DNA of 6,078 nt from Methanobacteriota archaeon (lineage in GTDB: Archaea > Hydrothermarchaeota > Hydrothermarchaeia > Hydrothermarchaeales > SZUA-236), in NCBI GenBank assembly GCA_003230355.1, contig QIDD01000061.1:1-6078 (forward strand). The letters are read 5' to 3'. The notes beneath the pieces were generated by a model. It was not told where the DNA came from. It saw only the letters and a program-made list of their open reading frames with translations, and did no database searches. The translations under genes were made by a program, and so were the position numbers. Positions 5,706 through 6,078 of the stretch are shown here, piece by piece (within the stretch, counting starts at the first letter, position 1; each line of letters begins with the position of its first letter).

Positions 5706-6078
5706 GGTAGTATCGGTCAAGCTCCCACTGGTTGACCTGGACCCTGTAGTCGTCCCACTCGTCGTGTTTGATCTTGATCCAGTTTTCATATACGTGGTCG
5801 CCAAGTGCTGTTCGCACAAGCTCTGATCCCTCGACCTCCTGTATGGCTTCGCCAAGGTTTCCGGGCAGCTCAACAATCCCCATCTTCCTGCGATCATCGC
5901 GAGATAAGCTGAAGATATCTTGCTCAATTGGATCCGGCACCTCAAGTCCTTCTTCAATGCCTGCAAGCCCTGCCCGAAGCATAACTGAAAAGGCAAGATA
6001 AGGGTTGCACGCAGGGTCAGGCGCCCTATATTCAGAGCGTGTAGCCTTTTCCTTGCCAGGTTTGTAAAGGGGAACCCT
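5695..6078 (-). CDS. glnA: Glutamine synthetase type I, C-terminal part (cut by window edge)
   Basis: Makes glutamine from glutamate, ammonia and ATP in the cytoplasm as a dodecamer; the main ammonia-assimilating enzyme. The last 127 residues are present; the start and most of the catalytic domain lie beyond base 6078. The fragment opens RVPLYKPGKEKATRSEYRAPDPACNPYLAF, the conserved active-site strand in which E and R of SEYR correspond to the metal-ligand Glu357 and Arg359 region of E. coli GlnA. LPGNLGEAIQEVEGSELVRTALGDHVYENW and EWDDYRVQVNQWELDRYYQML are typical of the alpha subgroup of archaea and Firmicutes. Where the beta subgroup has the adenylylated Tyr (NLYDLP), this protein has DIFSLS with Phe, so control by adenylylation is not expected. 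In archaeal relatives control is by PII/GlnK-type proteins or feedback; none is seen here. A terminator hairpin overlaps the stop codon. Confidence 0.95.
   Translation of the reverse strand, partial: RVPLYKPGKEKATRSEYRAPDPACNPYLAFSVMLRAGLAGIEEGLEVPDPIEQDIFSLSRDDRRKMGIVELPGNLGEAIQEVEGSELVRTALGDHVYENWIKIKHDEWDDYRVQVNQWELDRYYQML

Noticed and set aside
5661..5735. Plus-strand 24-codon ORF beginning MKRRRGK, preceded by a purine-rich run resembling a ribosome binding site
   Set aside because: It overlaps the glnA terminator and 3' end on the opposite strand. The purine run is simply the complement of the terminator pyrimidine tract and directly abuts the ATG. No resemblance to a known ribosomal protein held up.
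5768..6001. Plus-strand ORF of 77 codons opposite glnA
   Set aside because: The minus strand here encodes a clear glutamine synthetase C-terminus; the plus-strand frame is its shadow.

Overview
The window most likely comes from an archaeon, probably of the methanogen/ANME/Archaeoglobus side of the Euryarchaeota. AT-rich TATA boxes with purine-rich BRE-like flanks sit at archaeal spacing before gene starts. Ribosome binding sites are of the GGTGA/GAGGT type. One gene ends in a PEF-CTERM-like archaeosortase sorting signal, and the glutamine synthetase is of the alpha type found in archaea and low-GC Gram-positives. The chaperone genes are bacterial-type Hsp70-system genes, which archaea are thought to have acquired by transfer. 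I cannot fix the genus from this sequence.

Layout. Bases 9-410/440 (minus): a small Ser/Thr-rich surface protein with a signal peptide and a C-terminal PEYP anchor. Bases 534-653 (minus): a 39-codon ORF consisting almost entirely of a signal peptide. Bases 690-770: promoter elements, including a TATA box that places a leaderless start at 771. Bases 771-1229 (plus): an exported DUF192 protein. Bases 1225-1320: promoter and a leader of roughly 57 nt. Bases 1320-5518 (plus): a compact operon grpE - dnaK - class I SAM methyltransferase - dnaJ, with gaps of 7, 6 and 1 nt. Bases 5519-5694: a convergent intergenic region with terminator-like sequences. Bases 5695-6078 (minus): the 3' end of glnA, cut by the window edge.

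How the genes work together. DnaJ delivers clients to DnaK and stimulates ATP hydrolysis, and GrpE exchanges the nucleotide, so all three parts of the Hsp70 cycle are made from one transcript. The methyltransferase between dnaK and dnaJ is tightly spaced and holds the dnaJ ribosome binding site in its last codons. It is therefore expressed with the chaperones, but its substrate is unknown. The left-hand genes look like unrelated cell-envelope functions, and glnA is a separate nitrogen-assimilation unit.

I see no mobile element, CRISPR array, tRNA or rRNA. There is no clear new system. The best leads are the methyltransferase inside the chaperone operon, the long-form (Gram-negative-type) insertion in an archaeal DnaK, the orphan signal-peptide ORF, and a glnA terminator hairpin whose loop contains the stop codon.
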